Shown piece after piece: positions 43,073 to 52,176 of a stretch of DNA of 64,000 bases (position 1 is the first letter of the stretch; the number at the start of each line of letters is the position of its first letter). Under the pieces are notes generated by a model, which saw only the letters and a program-made list of their open reading frames with translations, searched no databases and was not told the DNA's origin. Where the stretch lies: positions 1 through 64,000 of the forward strand of contig NZ_NESG01000004.1 in assembly GCF_002778275.1 (NCBI RefSeq), given 5' to 3'. This DNA is from Limnohabitans sp. G3-2 (lineage in GTDB: Bacteria; Pseudomonadota; Gammaproteobacteria; Burkholderiales; Burkholderiaceae_C). The translations under genes were made by a program, and so were the position numbers.

Positions 43073-43405
43073 ATTCGGCCGCAGGGGCGGCCTCCCACAA
43101 AGACCCAAAGGCCTTTGGGGCATCTTTTGTGGGAGCGAGCCCCTGCTCGCGAAGGGTTGAGACACCACTGCAGTCATTCGGCCGCAGGGGCGGCCTCCCA
43201 CAAAGACCCGAAGGCCTTTGCGGCGTTTTTTGTGGGAGCGAACCCCCGCTCGCGAAGGGTTGAGATACCAGTGCAGTCATTCGGCCGCAGGGGCGGCCTC
43301 CCACAAAGACCCGAAGGCCTTTGGGGCGTTTTTTGTGGGAGCGAGCCCCTGCTCGCGAAGGGTTGAGACACCACTGCCAACATTTGCGAGCGGGGGCTCG
43401 TGCAC
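43073..43405. repeat. BIME-like array: three tandem 103-bp units in the pobA-pobR gap
   Basis: Each unit contains an inverted GGCCGC-type REP, a short spacer with AAAGGCCTTT-like sequence, and a forward GCGAGC-type REP. Units start at 43073, 43176 and 43279, all 103 bp apart and nearly identical. A fourth, degenerate copy runs to about 43405. The array lies between the candidate operator and the regulator gene, so it lengthens the leader or promoter region of the regulator by more than 300 bp. Confidence 0.92.
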
Positions 43406-43422
43406 ACTTTATTGAGTTGACC

Positions 43423-44193
43423 ATGACGATTGCCAAAGCAGATTACATCGAAGGTTTGGCCAAAGGTTTGGCGGTGCTCGAGGCTTTTGACACCGAGCGC
43501 CAGCGCTTGAATGCCACCTTGGCCGCGCAGCGAACGGGCATCACGCGGGCCTCGGCCCGTCGGCATTTGCTCACGCTGACCGAGTTGGGCTATCTGGAGA
43601 CCGATGGCTCGCACTACTGGTTGTCGGCGCGGGTGCTGCGTTTGGCGGGCAGTTACATGGCCACTTCACGCCTGCCCAGAACGCTGCAGCCCACCCTCAA
43701 CCTGTTGGCCGCGCAGACGCAGGCGGCTTTCAGCGCGGTGGTGCTCGATGGCGATGAGTGCGTGATCGTGGCCCGCAGCGCCGGCGTGGCCGAGCCGGTG
43801 CGGCACTTGGCCTATGGCCTGCACCTGGGTGCTCGGTTGCCCGCCCACGCCACCTCCACCGGGCAGGTCTTGCTGGCCAATCTGCCCAAGGCAGACTTTC
43901 TGGTGTGGCTCAAAGGCCGGGAGTTGGCCCGCATCACGCCGCAAACCGAGGTGGGTGTGACCCGGTTCAAAGGGCTGATTGAAAAGGTTCGCCAAGACGA
44001 CCATGCCTTGGCCCGCGACGGCCATGAACTCGGTATCCATGCGCTGGCGGTGCCTCTGCGCAATATGCAGGGCCGCACGCTGGCCGCGCTGAATGTGGTG
44101 GGCACGGCCGAGCAGTTGAGTGAAGCCTCTGTGCAGCGCAAGTGGCTGCCCTTGCTGCTCGAGGCGGCGCGGGCCTTGCGGCCTTTGCTGTGA
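43423..44193 (+). CDS. IclR-family transcriptional regulator, probable PobR
   Basis: This 256-residue regulator has an N-terminal winged helix-turn-helix (about 8-68, GLAKGLAVLEAF then ASARRHLLTLTELGYL) and a C-terminal effector-binding IclR domain (about 80-250, with LPAHATSTGQVLLA and LGIHALAVPLRN). PobR/PcaU-type proteins of this family activate pobA in response to 4-hydroxybenzoate. The divergent position next to pobA supports that role. The ATG at 43423 is used; the open frame further upstream is only REP sequence. The PobR name is inferred from context. Confidence 0.9.
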   Translation: MTIAKADYIEGLAKGLAVLEAFDTERQRLNATLAAQRTGITRASARRHLLTLTELGYLETDGSHYWLSARVLRLAGSYMATSRLPRTLQPTLNLLAAQTQAAFSAVVLDGDECVIVARSAGVAEPVRHLAYGLHLGARLPAHATSTGQVLLANLPKADFLVWLKGRELARITPQTEVGVTRFKGLIEKVRQDDHALARDGHELGIHALAVPLRNMQGRTLAALNVVGTAEQLSEASVQRKWLPLLLEAARALRPLL

Positions 44194-44219
44194 TGGCGCG
44201 GGTCGATGGCCCCGCAAAC

Positions 44220-44500
44220 ATTCGGCCGCAGGGGCGGCCTCCCACGGAGACCCCTTTGTGGAAGGCTCCTACGAAGACCACTTTGTGGGTGGACCTGCGC
44301 TGATCTCTTTTGTGGGAGCGAGCCCCTGCTCGCGAATGGTTGTTGTGGCCCCGCAAACATTCGGCCGCAGGGGCGGCCTCCCACTGAGACTACTTTGTGG
44401 GCGGACCTGCGCTGATCTCTTTGTGGGAGCGAGCCCCTGCTCGCGAATGGTTGCTGTGGCCCCGTAACGATTCGGCCGCAGGGGCGGTCTCCCACAAAGA
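44220..44500. repeat. BIME-like array between pobR and livF
   Basis: Inverted GGCCGC-type copies begin near 44220, 44359 and 44470. Forward GCGAGC-type copies lie between them (about 44310 and 44427). The repeated spacers include a GGACCTGCGCTGATCTCTTT block present twice. The 346-bp convergent gap holds no gene. Confidence 0.9.
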
Positions 44501-44539
44501 CCACTTTGTGGAAGGGCGCCCACAGACTTTTGATGAGGC

Positions 44540-45253
44540 TCAAACGCCCAGATGCTGCTCCAGCACGCTCGGGTCATCCAGCAGGATTTGTGACGAGCCT
44601 TCGAACACCACTTGTCCCTTGACCAGGATGATGTTGCGGTCGGTGATCTGGGTGACGTGTTTCCAGTTCTTGTCGACGATGATGGCGCTGATGCCACTCT
44701 CTTTGATCAGGCTGCAGATGCGCCAGATGTCTCGGGCGATCAGTGGGGCCAGGCCTTCGGTGGCTTCGTCGAGGATGAGTACATCGGGGTTGGTCATGAG
44801 CGCCCGGCCGATGGTGAGCATTTGCTGCTCGCCGCCCGACAGTTGCTGGCCGCCGTGGCCCAGCCGTTCTTTGAGGCGCGGGAAGGTCTCGAGCACGCGC
44901 TCATAAGTCCAGTCGCGTTGGCCTTGGGTGCCGGGGCGTGCCGCCATTTGCAGGTTTTCCACCACGCTCAGGTTCCCGAAAATGCCCCGGCCCTCGGGCA
45001 CGTAGGCGATGCCCATTTGTGCCACTTCAAAAGTGGGGCGAGCGTTCATGCGCTGACCCTTGATGTCCACCGTGCCTGTGCGCGGCGGCACGATGCCCAT
45101 GAGGGTTTTGAGCAAGGTGCTTTTGCCCATGCCGTTGCGCCCCATGAGGCCAATCGTTTCGCCACGGCCGACAGAAAAGTTCACGTTGCGCAAGATGTGG
45201 CTCGCGCCGTAATAGGTGTTCAGGTCTTGGGCCTGGATCAACACATCGCTCAT
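44540..45253 (-). CDS. livF: Branched-chain-type ABC transporter ATP-binding protein LivF
   Basis: This 237-residue ATPase has Walker A GRNGMGKST (about 37-45), the signature LSGGEQQM (about 133-140), and Walker B VLILDEATEG (about 154-163). The opening LNTYYGASHILRNVNFSV is characteristic of LivF. It is the last gene of a livK-H-M-G-F cluster. The ATG at 45253 gives the family N-terminus and sits 1 nt from the livG stop, so the two are translationally coupled. Substrate may be an aromatic acid because pobA and its regulator are adjacent (inference). Confidence 0.95.
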   Translation of the reverse strand: MSDVLIQAQDLNTYYGASHILRNVNFSVGRGETIGLMGRNGMGKSTLLKTLMGIVPPRTGTVDIKGQRMNARPTFEVAQMGIAYVPEGRGIFGNLSVVENLQMAARPGTQGQRDWTYERVLETFPRLKERLGHGGQQLSGGEQQMLTIGRALMTNPDVLILDEATEGLAPLIARDIWRICSLIKESGISAIIVDKNWKHVTQITDRNIILVKGQVVFEGSSQILLDDPSVLEQHLGV

Positions 45254-45254
45254 C

Positions 45255-46034
45255 TCAATGCTCCTCGCCGACTTCTTCGCCCAAGTAGGCTGCCTGCACA
45301 CCCGCATCGGCGCGCACCGCCGCAGGCGTGCCGCTCGCAATCACTTGACCGTTGACCATCACGGTGAGGTGGTCGGCCAGCGTGAACACGGCGTCCATGT
45401 CGTGTTCTACCAGCAAGATGGCGTGTTCTTGTTTGAGGCGCAGCAGCAGCTGCACCATGCGCTCGGCCTCGGCTTGGCCCATGCCCGCCAGCGGTTCGTC
45501 GAGCAACAGAACCCGAGGCTCGGTGGCCAGCGTCATGGCGATTTCGAGCTGGCGTTGCTCGCCGTGGCTGGTGGCCCCGGCTTGGGCGTGGCGGCGCTCT
45601 TGCAGCCCGGCCAGTTCCATGGCGCGCTCGGCCCGCGCATTCACCGCCTGCATGCGGGCAGCGCTCTGCAACCAGCCCAAGGGGTTGAAGGGGGAGGGCT
45701 GCACACGCGATTGCGCGGCCAAGCGCACGTTGTCCCACACGCTGAAGGTGCTGAAGATGTTGGTTTTTTGGTAGCTGCGGCCCAGCCCGTGGCGTGAAAT
45801 TTTTTCGGGCGTCCAGCCGCTGATGGGGTGCTCGCCCAAAGAGATGCTGCCGCTGGTGGGCGGCAGGTCGCCCGAGAGCAGGTTGGTCAGCGTGGACTTG
45901 CCTGCGCCGTTGGGTCCGATGACGGCGTGGATGTGACCGAGCCACAGATCCAGCGAGACGTCGCTGACGGCAGCCAAGCCGCCAAAACGCTTGGTCAAAG
46001 CGCGTGCGGACAACAAGACTTGACGCTCAGTCAT
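45255..46034 (-). CDS. livG: Branched-chain-type ABC transporter ATP-binding protein LivG
   Basis: This 259-residue ATPase has Walker A GPNGAGKST (about 41-49) and Walker B VLLLDEPLAGM (about 173-183). The signature is SHGEQRQLEIA (about 153-163), a variant of LSGGxQ seen in many LivG proteins. The C-terminal LGEEVGEE tail is typical. The start overlaps the end of livM by 8 nt. It pairs with LivF to energise the LivH/LivM permease. Confidence 0.95.
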   Translation of the reverse strand: MTERQVLLSARALTKRFGGLAAVSDVSLDLWLGHIHAVIGPNGAGKSTLTNLLSGDLPPTSGSISLGEHPISGWTPEKISRHGLGRSYQKTNIFSTFSVWDNVRLAAQSRVQPSPFNPLGWLQSAARMQAVNARAERAMELAGLQERRHAQAGATSHGEQRQLEIAMTLATEPRVLLLDEPLAGMGQAEAERMVQLLLRLKQEHAILLVEHDMDAVFTLADHLTVMVNGQVIASGTPAAVRADAGVQAAYLGEEVGEEH

Positions 46035-47034
46035 GGCCCGCCTCCTTGCCTGTAGGGCTGCCGAAAGCGCGGTTGATCAGGCCCAAAATGCCTTTGGGCG
46101 CAAAGATGATCAGCGCCACGATGAACAAACCCATCCACATCTGCCAGTGCTTGCCGGTTTTGAAGCCGCCCACATCGGGCAAATCTTTGAACACATGCAG
46201 CAAATACTCAAAGCTGAAGGCGCCCACAATGGCCCCTGCAAAATTGCCCATACCCCCCAAAATGACCATCATGATGGCGTGTGCACTCATGTGAAAGCCC
46301 ATGAGCTCGGGGTTCACGAAACCGGTTTGCGCGGCCCACAAATAGCCGGCCAGGCCCGCCAAGGCCCCGGCCAGCGTGAAGGCCGCCAGCTTGTGGCTGA
46401 AGGTGTTGAAGCCCAGCGCCCGCATGCGGTGCTCGTTCACGCGGATGCCCGACAGTGCCCGGCCAAAGGGGCTCCAGAGCAGGCGGCGCAAGAAGACATA
46501 CACCGCCACCAAGCAGCCCAGTGTGAAGTAATAAAACACCCGCTTGTTTTCCAGATCGATGACGCCCGCATCGGGGCGGAAGTTCAGGAACAAACCGTCC
46601 GAGCCGCCCAGCGCCTTGTTGTCAAAGAAGATGTAAAAAATCATCTGCGCAAAGGCCATGGTCACCATGATGAAGTAGATGCCGTGCGTGCGCACCACCA
46701 AAAAGCCAATCACCAAGGCCGCCAGCGCAGCGCCTCCTACGGCCAGCGGCAAGCTGGTGAACAAGCCGATGGGCTCGTTTTGCGGCGTGACAAAAGCCAG
46801 CACATAACCGGCCAAGCCAAAGTAGGCCGCATGGCCCAGCGACACCAGGCCCGTGACGCCTTGGAGTAAATCGAGGCTCATGGCCAAGATGGCCAGGATC
46901 ATCATGCGCACGACCATGGCCGTGTAGAAGTCGGTTCCGACAAAGGGAAATGCGGCCAGCGCCGCGAAACCCAGCACCATCACCAACTGGATGCTGCGCG
47001 GCAGGGTTTCAAGATGAAGTTGGGGCGTGCTCAT
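46027..47034 (-). CDS. livM: Branched-chain-type ABC transporter permease LivM
   Basis: The 335-residue permease has about eight to ten hydrophobic helices. The conserved cytoplasmic EAA-like loop is near GRALSGIRVNEHRMRALGFN (about 189-208). MSLDLLQGVTGLVSLGHAAYFGLAGY (about 52-77 by key residues) is the usual LivM opening. It lies between livH (13 bp upstream) and livG (8-nt overlap), all on one transcript. Confidence 0.94.
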   Translation of the reverse strand: MSTPQLHLETLPRSIQLVMVLGFAALAAFPFVGTDFYTAMVVRMMILAILAMSLDLLQGVTGLVSLGHAAYFGLAGYVLAFVTPQNEPIGLFTSLPLAVGGAALAALVIGFLVVRTHGIYFIMVTMAFAQMIFYIFFDNKALGGSDGLFLNFRPDAGVIDLENKRVFYYFTLGCLVAVYVFLRRLLWSPFGRALSGIRVNEHRMRALGFNTFSHKLAAFTLAGALAGLAGYLWAAQTGFVNPELMGFHMSAHAIMMVILGGMGNFAGAIVGAFSFEYLLHVFKDLPDVGGFKTGKHWQMWMGLFIVALIIFAPKGILGLINRAFGSPTGKEAGHD

Positions 47035-47047
47035 GTTCGGGTCTTTT

Positions 47048-47911
47048 TCATTGCTTGAACAAGCCTTCAGGTTTGTACAGCAGCACAGCGGCCATCAGCA
47101 CATACACCAGCATGCCCGAGGCTTGGGGCAGCAGCACCTTGCCAAAAGTGTCGACCAGGCCCACCAGCAAGGCGGCAATCAAAGCACCGCGCACCGAGCC
47201 GATGCCACCAATCACCACCACCACAAAGCACATGATCAAGACCTGTGAGCCCATATTGGGGTAGACGCTGGACACAGGCGCGGCGATCATGCCGGCGATC
47301 GAGGCCAGGCCAATGCCCAGTGCAAACACCACCGAGTGGATGAGCTTGATGTTCACGCCCAGCGATTCGGTCATCTCGCGGTTGAAGGCGCCGGCACGGA
47401 TCTTCATGCCCAAACGGGTTTTGGAAATCAGCAGGTACAGACCCAGCGCCAGCACCAGGCACACGCCCGACATGAACAGGCGGTACACCGGGTAGGACAG
47501 GTTGTCGGTGAGGGGAATGGACGCGGCCAGCAGCTCGGGCACGGGCAGGCCGTGCACGTCGTCGCCCCAGATCATGGAACGCAGCTCTTCAAACACGTAA
47601 ATCAAACCGAACGTGAGCAACACCTGGTCCAAGTGGTCGCGGTGGTAGAAGTGGCGAAACAGCAGACGCTCGATGAGCAGACCAAAGGCCACCGACAAGG
47701 CTGTGCCCACGATGATGGCCAATGTGAAGCTGCCCAGCTGCGCAGCGAGTGACCAGGCCAGGTAAGCCCCCAGCATGTAAAAGCTGCCGTGCGCCAGGTT
47801 GACCACGCCCATGATGCCGAAGATCAGCGTCAGGCCCGCTGCCAGCATGAACAACAGCAGCCCGTACTGGACGCTGTTGAGCAGCTGGATCAAAAAATTC
47901 ACAAAGTCCAT
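47048..47911 (-). CDS. livH: Branched-chain-type ABC transporter permease LivH
   Basis: The 287-residue permease has about eight transmembrane helices. Typical LivH segments are MGVVNLAHGSFYMLGAYLAW (about 34-53), the loop GMKIRAGAFNREMTESLGVN (about 169-188; EAA-like) and IGGIGSVRGALIAALLVGLVDT (about 237-258). The ATG at 47911 matches the family N-terminus. It is separated from the binding-protein gene by 145 bp, which may hold an attenuating structure although none is obvious. Confidence 0.94.
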   Translation of the reverse strand: MDFVNFLIQLLNSVQYGLLLFMLAAGLTLIFGIMGVVNLAHGSFYMLGAYLAWSLAAQLGSFTLAIIVGTALSVAFGLLIERLLFRHFYHRDHLDQVLLTFGLIYVFEELRSMIWGDDVHGLPVPELLAASIPLTDNLSYPVYRLFMSGVCLVLALGLYLLISKTRLGMKIRAGAFNREMTESLGVNIKLIHSVVFALGIGLASIAGMIAAPVSSVYPNMGSQVLIMCFVVVVIGGIGSVRGALIAALLVGLVDTFGKVLLPQASGMLVYVLMAAVLLYKPEGLFKQ

Positions 47912-48056
47912 CGGGATCACAGTTTGAATGGAGGAGGGGCACGCAGCCCCAAGCCCTGAAGCCAAGCGCCATCAAAAACGGCGGACCGAAATCCGCCGTG
48001 TCACGGCTGGCAAGCGGATGGCTGTGGGGCAAGCCCCAGCAACAAGCGCCTGCAGT

Positions 48057-49241
48057 TTACATGCGGCAACCCGCGCCGGAATCGGCCAATGCCTTGGCCG
48101 CAATGCCAATGACTTTGTTCTCTTTGCTCGAGACTTCGCGCAGGTAGATGTCCTGCACAGGGTTGTGCGATTTGCTCATGGTCCACTTGCCGCGTGGGCT
48201 GTCGATCACGGCCACTTCCATGGCCTTGATCATGTTGGCCTTTTGGCTCACATCGCCTTTGACGGCGTTGGCGCCTTGCACCAGCAGCAAGCCGGTGTCG
48301 TAGCCTTGCACGGCGTACACGTCGGGCTGCATCTTGAACGTTTTGGCGTAATTCAAGCGGAACTCTTTGTTGCGCTTGGTCTCGATGCCGTCACCGTAGT
48401 GCAGGGTTGTCAAGACACCGTCGGCCGCTGGGCCTGCGGCGTCCAGCACGCCTTCGGTCAGGAAGCCCGAGCCGTACAGCGGAATCTTGCCCTTGAGGCC
48501 GGCAGCGGCGTAGTCGCGCAAGAATTTGGCCGCACCGCCACCTGCAAAGAAGCAGGCCACCGCGTCGGGCTTGAGCGCCGCGATTTCGGTGAGCAGAGCC
48601 TGGAACTCGACGTTGGGGAAGGGCAAGCCCAATTCCTTCACGATGGTGCCGCCCGCCTTGGTGTAGCTCTCTTTGAAGCCCTCGAAGGCTTCGTCGCCTG
48701 CGGCGTACTTCCAGGTGATCCAGACCGCCTTTTTGTGGCCGCGCTTGACCATGGCTTCGCCCAGCGCCATGGTGGGCTGGCTGTTGGAAAAGCTGGTGCG
48801 GAACACGTTGGGGGCGCATTGGGCGCGGGTGGCGATGTGCACGCCCGCGTTGGGGATCAGGTTGATGACGCCGCTTTCGCGGGCCACACGGTGGATGCCC
48901 ATTTGCACGCCCGAGTGCACGGTGCCGATCAGCACATCGACCTTGTCACGTTGCACCAGCTTGTTGGCGTTTTCGATGGCTTTGGAGGGCTCGGACTCGT
49001 CGTCCACCTTGAACCATTCGATTTCGCGGCCACCCAGCTTGCCGCCTTGCTCGTTGATGGCCATGCGCACGCCGTTCTCAATGGCCACCCCCAGTTGGGC
49101 AAAAGTGCCGGTGTAGGGCAGCATGAAGCCCACGCGGATCTTGCCGCTTTGCGCTTGGGCACTTTGCGGCACCAACAAACCGGTGGAAGTGGCGCCCAAC
49201 AGTGCAGCGCCTTGGGTCAATACGGAACGTCGTGAAGTCAT
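48057..49241 (-). CDS. livK: Periplasmic substrate-binding protein of the liv cluster
   Basis: The 394-residue protein is a type I periplasmic binding protein. It begins with a twin-arginine-like signal (MTSRRSVLTQGAALLGATST), cleavage near AQA-Q. The mature part starts KIRVGFMLPYTGTFAQLG, a form common among aromatic-acid and amide binding proteins. GGREIEWFKVDDESEPSKAI and LIGTVHSGVQMG shape the ligand cleft. The start at 49241 has a GGAGA Shine-Dalgarno sequence. It is the first gene of the transporter operon. A ligand such as 4-hydroxybenzoate or another aromatic acid is plausible from context, unproven. Confidence 0.92.
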   Translation of the reverse strand: MTSRRSVLTQGAALLGATSTGLLVPQSAQAQSGKIRVGFMLPYTGTFAQLGVAIENGVRMAINEQGGKLGGREIEWFKVDDESEPSKAIENANKLVQRDKVDVLIGTVHSGVQMGIHRVARESGVINLIPNAGVHIATRAQCAPNVFRTSFSNSQPTMALGEAMVKRGHKKAVWITWKYAAGDEAFEGFKESYTKAGGTIVKELGLPFPNVEFQALLTEIAALKPDAVACFFAGGGAAKFLRDYAAAGLKGKIPLYGSGFLTEGVLDAAGPAADGVLTTLHYGDGIETKRNKEFRLNYAKTFKMQPDVYAVQGYDTGLLLVQGANAVKGDVSQKANMIKAMEVAVIDSPRGKWTMSKSHNPVQDIYLREVSSKENKVIGIAAKALADSGAGCRM

Positions 49242-49354
49242 ACAGGTCTCCATTGGAAATGATGCGGGTGCCCAGAAAAGCACTCGCCTCATTATGGGAC
49301 AGTCAGACCCCTATTTCCCTAGGGGAATTCATGGGGGTTGTCACCCAAGGGGAT

Positions 49355-49380
49355 GAAAAAACCCGCCTAGAAGGCGGGTT
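49355..49380 (-). terminator. Rho-independent terminator
   Basis: The minus-strand hairpin AACCCGCC/GGCGGGTT with a 5-nt loop is followed by TTTTTC. It lies 20 nt after the stop of the outer-membrane-like gene and ends the chemoreceptor transcript. Confidence 0.9.
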
Positions 49381-49399
49381 GATTGCTGGGTGTGGGCGT

Positions 49400-50059
49400 T
49401 CAAAAAGAATACTTGAAACCCAGTGAAAACACATTGGCGCTGTTTTGACGGTCGCGGCCCACGGTGCCGTCCAGTTGCAGGCCTTTGGCGATCTCGGTTT
49501 TGGCACCGAATTGAACGGTGGGTTTGCCGCCTTCGTCGCCAAAGACTTCGATGTGCGGTGTGACGCCGCCCATTTCGCGCTCAAAAGCCACGCCCCAGCT
49601 GTTGTAACTTTTCTCGTCCTTGGGGTTGTGGCGTGTCAAGTTCACGTGCACGGCGCCCAGGGCTGAGTTGCAGGTCAAGATGCCGACCAAGAAGGGGCTG
49701 CTGCCCACCGATTTTTCGTGCACGGTACCCAAGGTGCTGGCCACGTTGCAACCATTTTCTTGGCTGGGTGTGATGCGCCACTTGGCTTGAATGGCTTGTT
49801 CGGCGTTGCCATTTTTGCGGGCCTTGGCGTAGCTCACGCCGATTTCCACACCCTCAATGGGCGCAAAAGCAGGGGCCACGGTCCAGGTGTCGACCTTGTC
49901 GCTGTCGCGGGCCACCCACACTTCGACGTGTCCTGCGCCTTTTTCGTTCACATTGGCGTCGTCCACGGCCAAGGGGCGGCCAGCTTGCGCTGGAATCGCC
50001 AGCACGCAAAGGCTCAAGGGCAGGAGGGCGGCGAGGGGGCGTTGGATGAATTTTTTCAT
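49400..50059 (-). CDS. Secreted outer-membrane-like protein of unknown function
   Basis: The 219-residue protein has a signal peptide (MKKFIQRPLAALLPLSLCVL, cleavage near AQA-G). It has an amphipathic beta-strand-rich body and ends SLGFKYSF, with the terminal Phe expected of outer membrane barrels. Segments such as DTWTVAPAFAPIEGVEIGVSYAKA resemble small porin-like proteins. Two cysteines (NGCNV and LTCNS) could form a disulfide. It starts 13 bp after the chemoreceptor stop and shares its terminator, so it is in that operon. No family name is recognised. Confidence 0.8.
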   Translation of the reverse strand: MKKFIQRPLAALLPLSLCVLAIPAQAGRPLAVDDANVNEKGAGHVEVWVARDSDKVDTWTVAPAFAPIEGVEIGVSYAKARKNGNAEQAIQAKWRITPSQENGCNVASTLGTVHEKSVGSSPFLVGILTCNSALGAVHVNLTRHNPKDEKSYNSWGVAFEREMGGVTPHIEVFGDEGGKPTVQFGAKTEIAKGLQLDGTVGRDRQNSANVFSLGFKYSF

Positions 50060-50072
50060 GGTGCTTCGTGGA

Positions 50073-52019
50073 TCAGTTGACATCAAATTTGTTGACTTCG
50101 TGGCGTGTGGCATCGGCGATTTTCGACAGCTCCATCACCGTGGCCGTGATTTCTTCGGAGGCTGCGGCGTTGCTGCGAGCGATGGCGTCCAAGCTGGTGA
50201 TGTTGGAGTTGATTTGCTCCACCGCCATGCTTTGCTGCTCCAAAGCCGAAGAGATGCGGTGCAGCATGTTGTCGGTCTCGACCGAGCCTTGCTCGATCTG
50301 GTGCATGCCTTGGTTGACTTTCTTGACGGTGGCCACCGCACGTTGGGTCTCGGCCACCGCTTCTTGCACCAAGCGTGCGATTTCTTGCGAGCTCTCGGCG
50401 CTGTTGGCGGCCAGTTTGCCCACTTCTTCGGCCACCACCGAGAAGCCTTTGCCATGCTCGCCGGCACGGGCCGCTTCGATGGCGGCATTGAGCGAGAGCA
50501 GGTTGGTTTTGTTGGCGATTTTCTCGATCACTTCGGTGATCTTGTTGATCTTTTCCGAGTTCGAGGCGATGGAGCTGACCACTTCCACCATCTGCTCCAT
50601 CTGCAGCATGCCTTCGCGCATGATGCTCATGGACTCTTGGGACTTCTGGCTGGCAATCGTGGTGTTGCGCGACACATCGCTCACCGCATCGGTGGTTTGA
50701 CGCACGGCAGACGCCAGTTGCGAGATGGCGTGGGTTTGGTTTTGTGCGCCGTCCGAAATTTGGCCAATCGCCTGGCTGGTTTCATTGGCCGCAGCAGCCA
50801 CTTGCTGGCTGTTGGTGTTGATGACGCGCATGGCCATCGACAGGGCGTCGAGCGAGCGGTTGATGTTGTCTTTGAGGGTGGCCAATTCGCCCTGGCCTTG
50901 TGCATGCACACGCTGGGTGAGGTTGCCATTGGCCACGTGTTGCAGCACGCCAGAGACATTGCCCAGCATGTTGTCCAAAGCCTGCATGGCGTTGGTGGCT
51001 TGGGTCATGGCGGCTTTGTACTCGCCCTGTGCATCGGCTTGAACGCGGGTCGAAAAATGGCCGTTTTCCAATGCCGTCATCACCTGGATCAGGCTGCGGG
51101 TGGTGTTTTGGATCGCATCGGCCGAGGTGTTGACGGCTTTTTTCATCTCGCCCAGGTCACCCTTGAGGTCGGCGTGGATGCGGGGGGTGAAATTGCCCAC
51201 CGCCAAGGCGTTGACGACTTGGTTGACCTCGCCCACGGCCGATTGCTGCGAGGCAATCATGCGGTTGATGGCGTCGGCCGTGCGACCGACCTCGTCGTCT
51301 TGGGTCACATCGATGCGCACCGAAAAGTTGCCGGTTTTTTCAATCGTGCCGACCGCCTCTTGCACTTTGGCCAGAGGCTGCGTGATCGAGCGGATGATGG
51401 ACAGGGCCAGCCACAAACCACCCAGCAAGCCTGCAACGATCAAGCCGATGGTCAGGTTGCGGTTGAATTCGTAGGCGTCTTCGGCCAGCAAATACTCATT
51501 GTTGGCTTCGGTCAGCTGGGCTTCAATGAACTCCGACAAGTGTTCAATCAACTCTTCCACCGCTGGGAAAAGTTGTTTGTCAGAAAAAGAGGCCAAATCC
51601 GAGCGCTCTTGGTCGACGTAAATCGTGTTCAGTTGGTCCAGCAGCGTGTTGACTTTGTCAAAAGACGCTTCAATTTTGGTGACCAGTTTTTTCTCTTCGC
51701 CCACAAAGTCGTCAGTGGGGTGCGCAGCCCATTTGTCTTTGACCGTCTGACGGGATTTGACCAAGTCTTTCTGGGCATCCTCCCAAGACATCTGACGTGA
51801 ACGGACTTTCATCGCGCCGTCCAGAACGTGCAGGGTGTACTGGTCAGAGATGATCTTCAGGTCACGCAAATGGACCAAATGGTCGGTGTTGACAAAGTTG
51901 AAGCTGGCGATGGCCTGGGTCATGCCGCGCAGCCCCACCACGCCCACCACCACCGAGACCAAGCTGATGCAAATCACCAGCATAAAGAGCCGAAGAGAGA
52001 CCGAGAGGTTTTTAAGCAT
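50073..52019 (-). CDS. Methyl-accepting chemotaxis protein
   Basis: The receptor of about 648 residues has an N-terminal transmembrane helix (about 8-32), a periplasmic four-helix-bundle ligand domain (about 35-185) and a second transmembrane helix (about 188-210). Two or three HAMP-like modules follow (about 210-370). The signalling domain contains the conserved hairpin [20 protein letters not shown] and [16 protein letters not shown]. It has no C-terminal CheR/CheB pentapeptide. The start is ATG 52019 ([10 protein letters not shown]); ATG 52025 or GTG 52034 are alternatives. It lies 157 bp downstream of fliJ, with a palindrome in the gap. Confidence 0.93.
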   Translation of the reverse strand: MLKNLSVSLRLFMLVICISLVSVVVGVVGLRGMTQAIASFNFVNTDHLVHLRDLKIISDQYTLHVLDGAMKVRSRQMSWEDAQKDLVKSRQTVKDKWAAHPTDDFVGEEKKLVTKIEASFDKVNTLLDQLNTIYVDQERSDLASFSDKQLFPAVEELIEHLSEFIEAQLTEANNEYLLAEDAYEFNRNLTIGLIVAGLLGGLWLALSIIRSITQPLAKVQEAVGTIEKTGNFSVRIDVTQDDEVGRTADAINRMIASQQSAVGEVNQVVNALAVGNFTPRIHADLKGDLGEMKKAVNTSADAIQNTTRSLIQVMTALENGHFSTRVQADAQGEYKAAMTQATNAMQALDNMLGNVSGVLQHVANGNLTQRVHAQGQGELATLKDNINRSLDALSMAMRVINTNSQQVAAAANETSQAIGQISDGAQNQTHAISQLASAVRQTTDAVSDVSRNTTIASQKSQESMSIMREGMLQMEQMVEVVSSIASNSEKINKITEVIEKIANKTNLLSLNAAIEAARAGEHGKGFSVVAEEVGKLAANSAESSQEIARLVQEAVAETQRAVATVKKVNQGMHQIEQGSVETDNMLHRISSALEQQSMAVEQINSNITSLDAIARSNAAASEEITATVMELSKIADATRHEVNKFDVN

Positions 52020-52055
52020 GACCATGGAGCCCACAAATGATTTAATTCATTCTAA

Positions 52056-52069
52056 CCAACTATTGTTGG
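52056..52069. promoter_or_regulatory. Palindrome CCAACTATTGTTGG upstream of the chemoreceptor
   Basis: This 14-bp sequence has perfect 5-bp arms and lies 37-50 bp before the chemoreceptor start. It is identical, on the opposite strand, to the operator palindrome at 761-774 beside the XRE regulator. It could bind the same or a related regulator. The rest of the 157-bp gap between fliJ and the receptor shows no gene. Confidence 0.5.
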
Positions 52070-52176
52070 TATTAGTGGTTTTATCAAATGCTGAGATTGG
52101 ATTCTGTTGGCGGGTCAATGGGTTCTAAAGTGCTCATTTTGGAGCGCCCGGTTGAGTTGCCACAGGCCTGCTGGCC

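Noticed and set aside
49857..51800. 647-codon plus-strand frame over the chemoreceptor
   Set aside because: Antisense of a well-conserved MCP signalling domain; composition is His/Gly-rich and typical of shadows.
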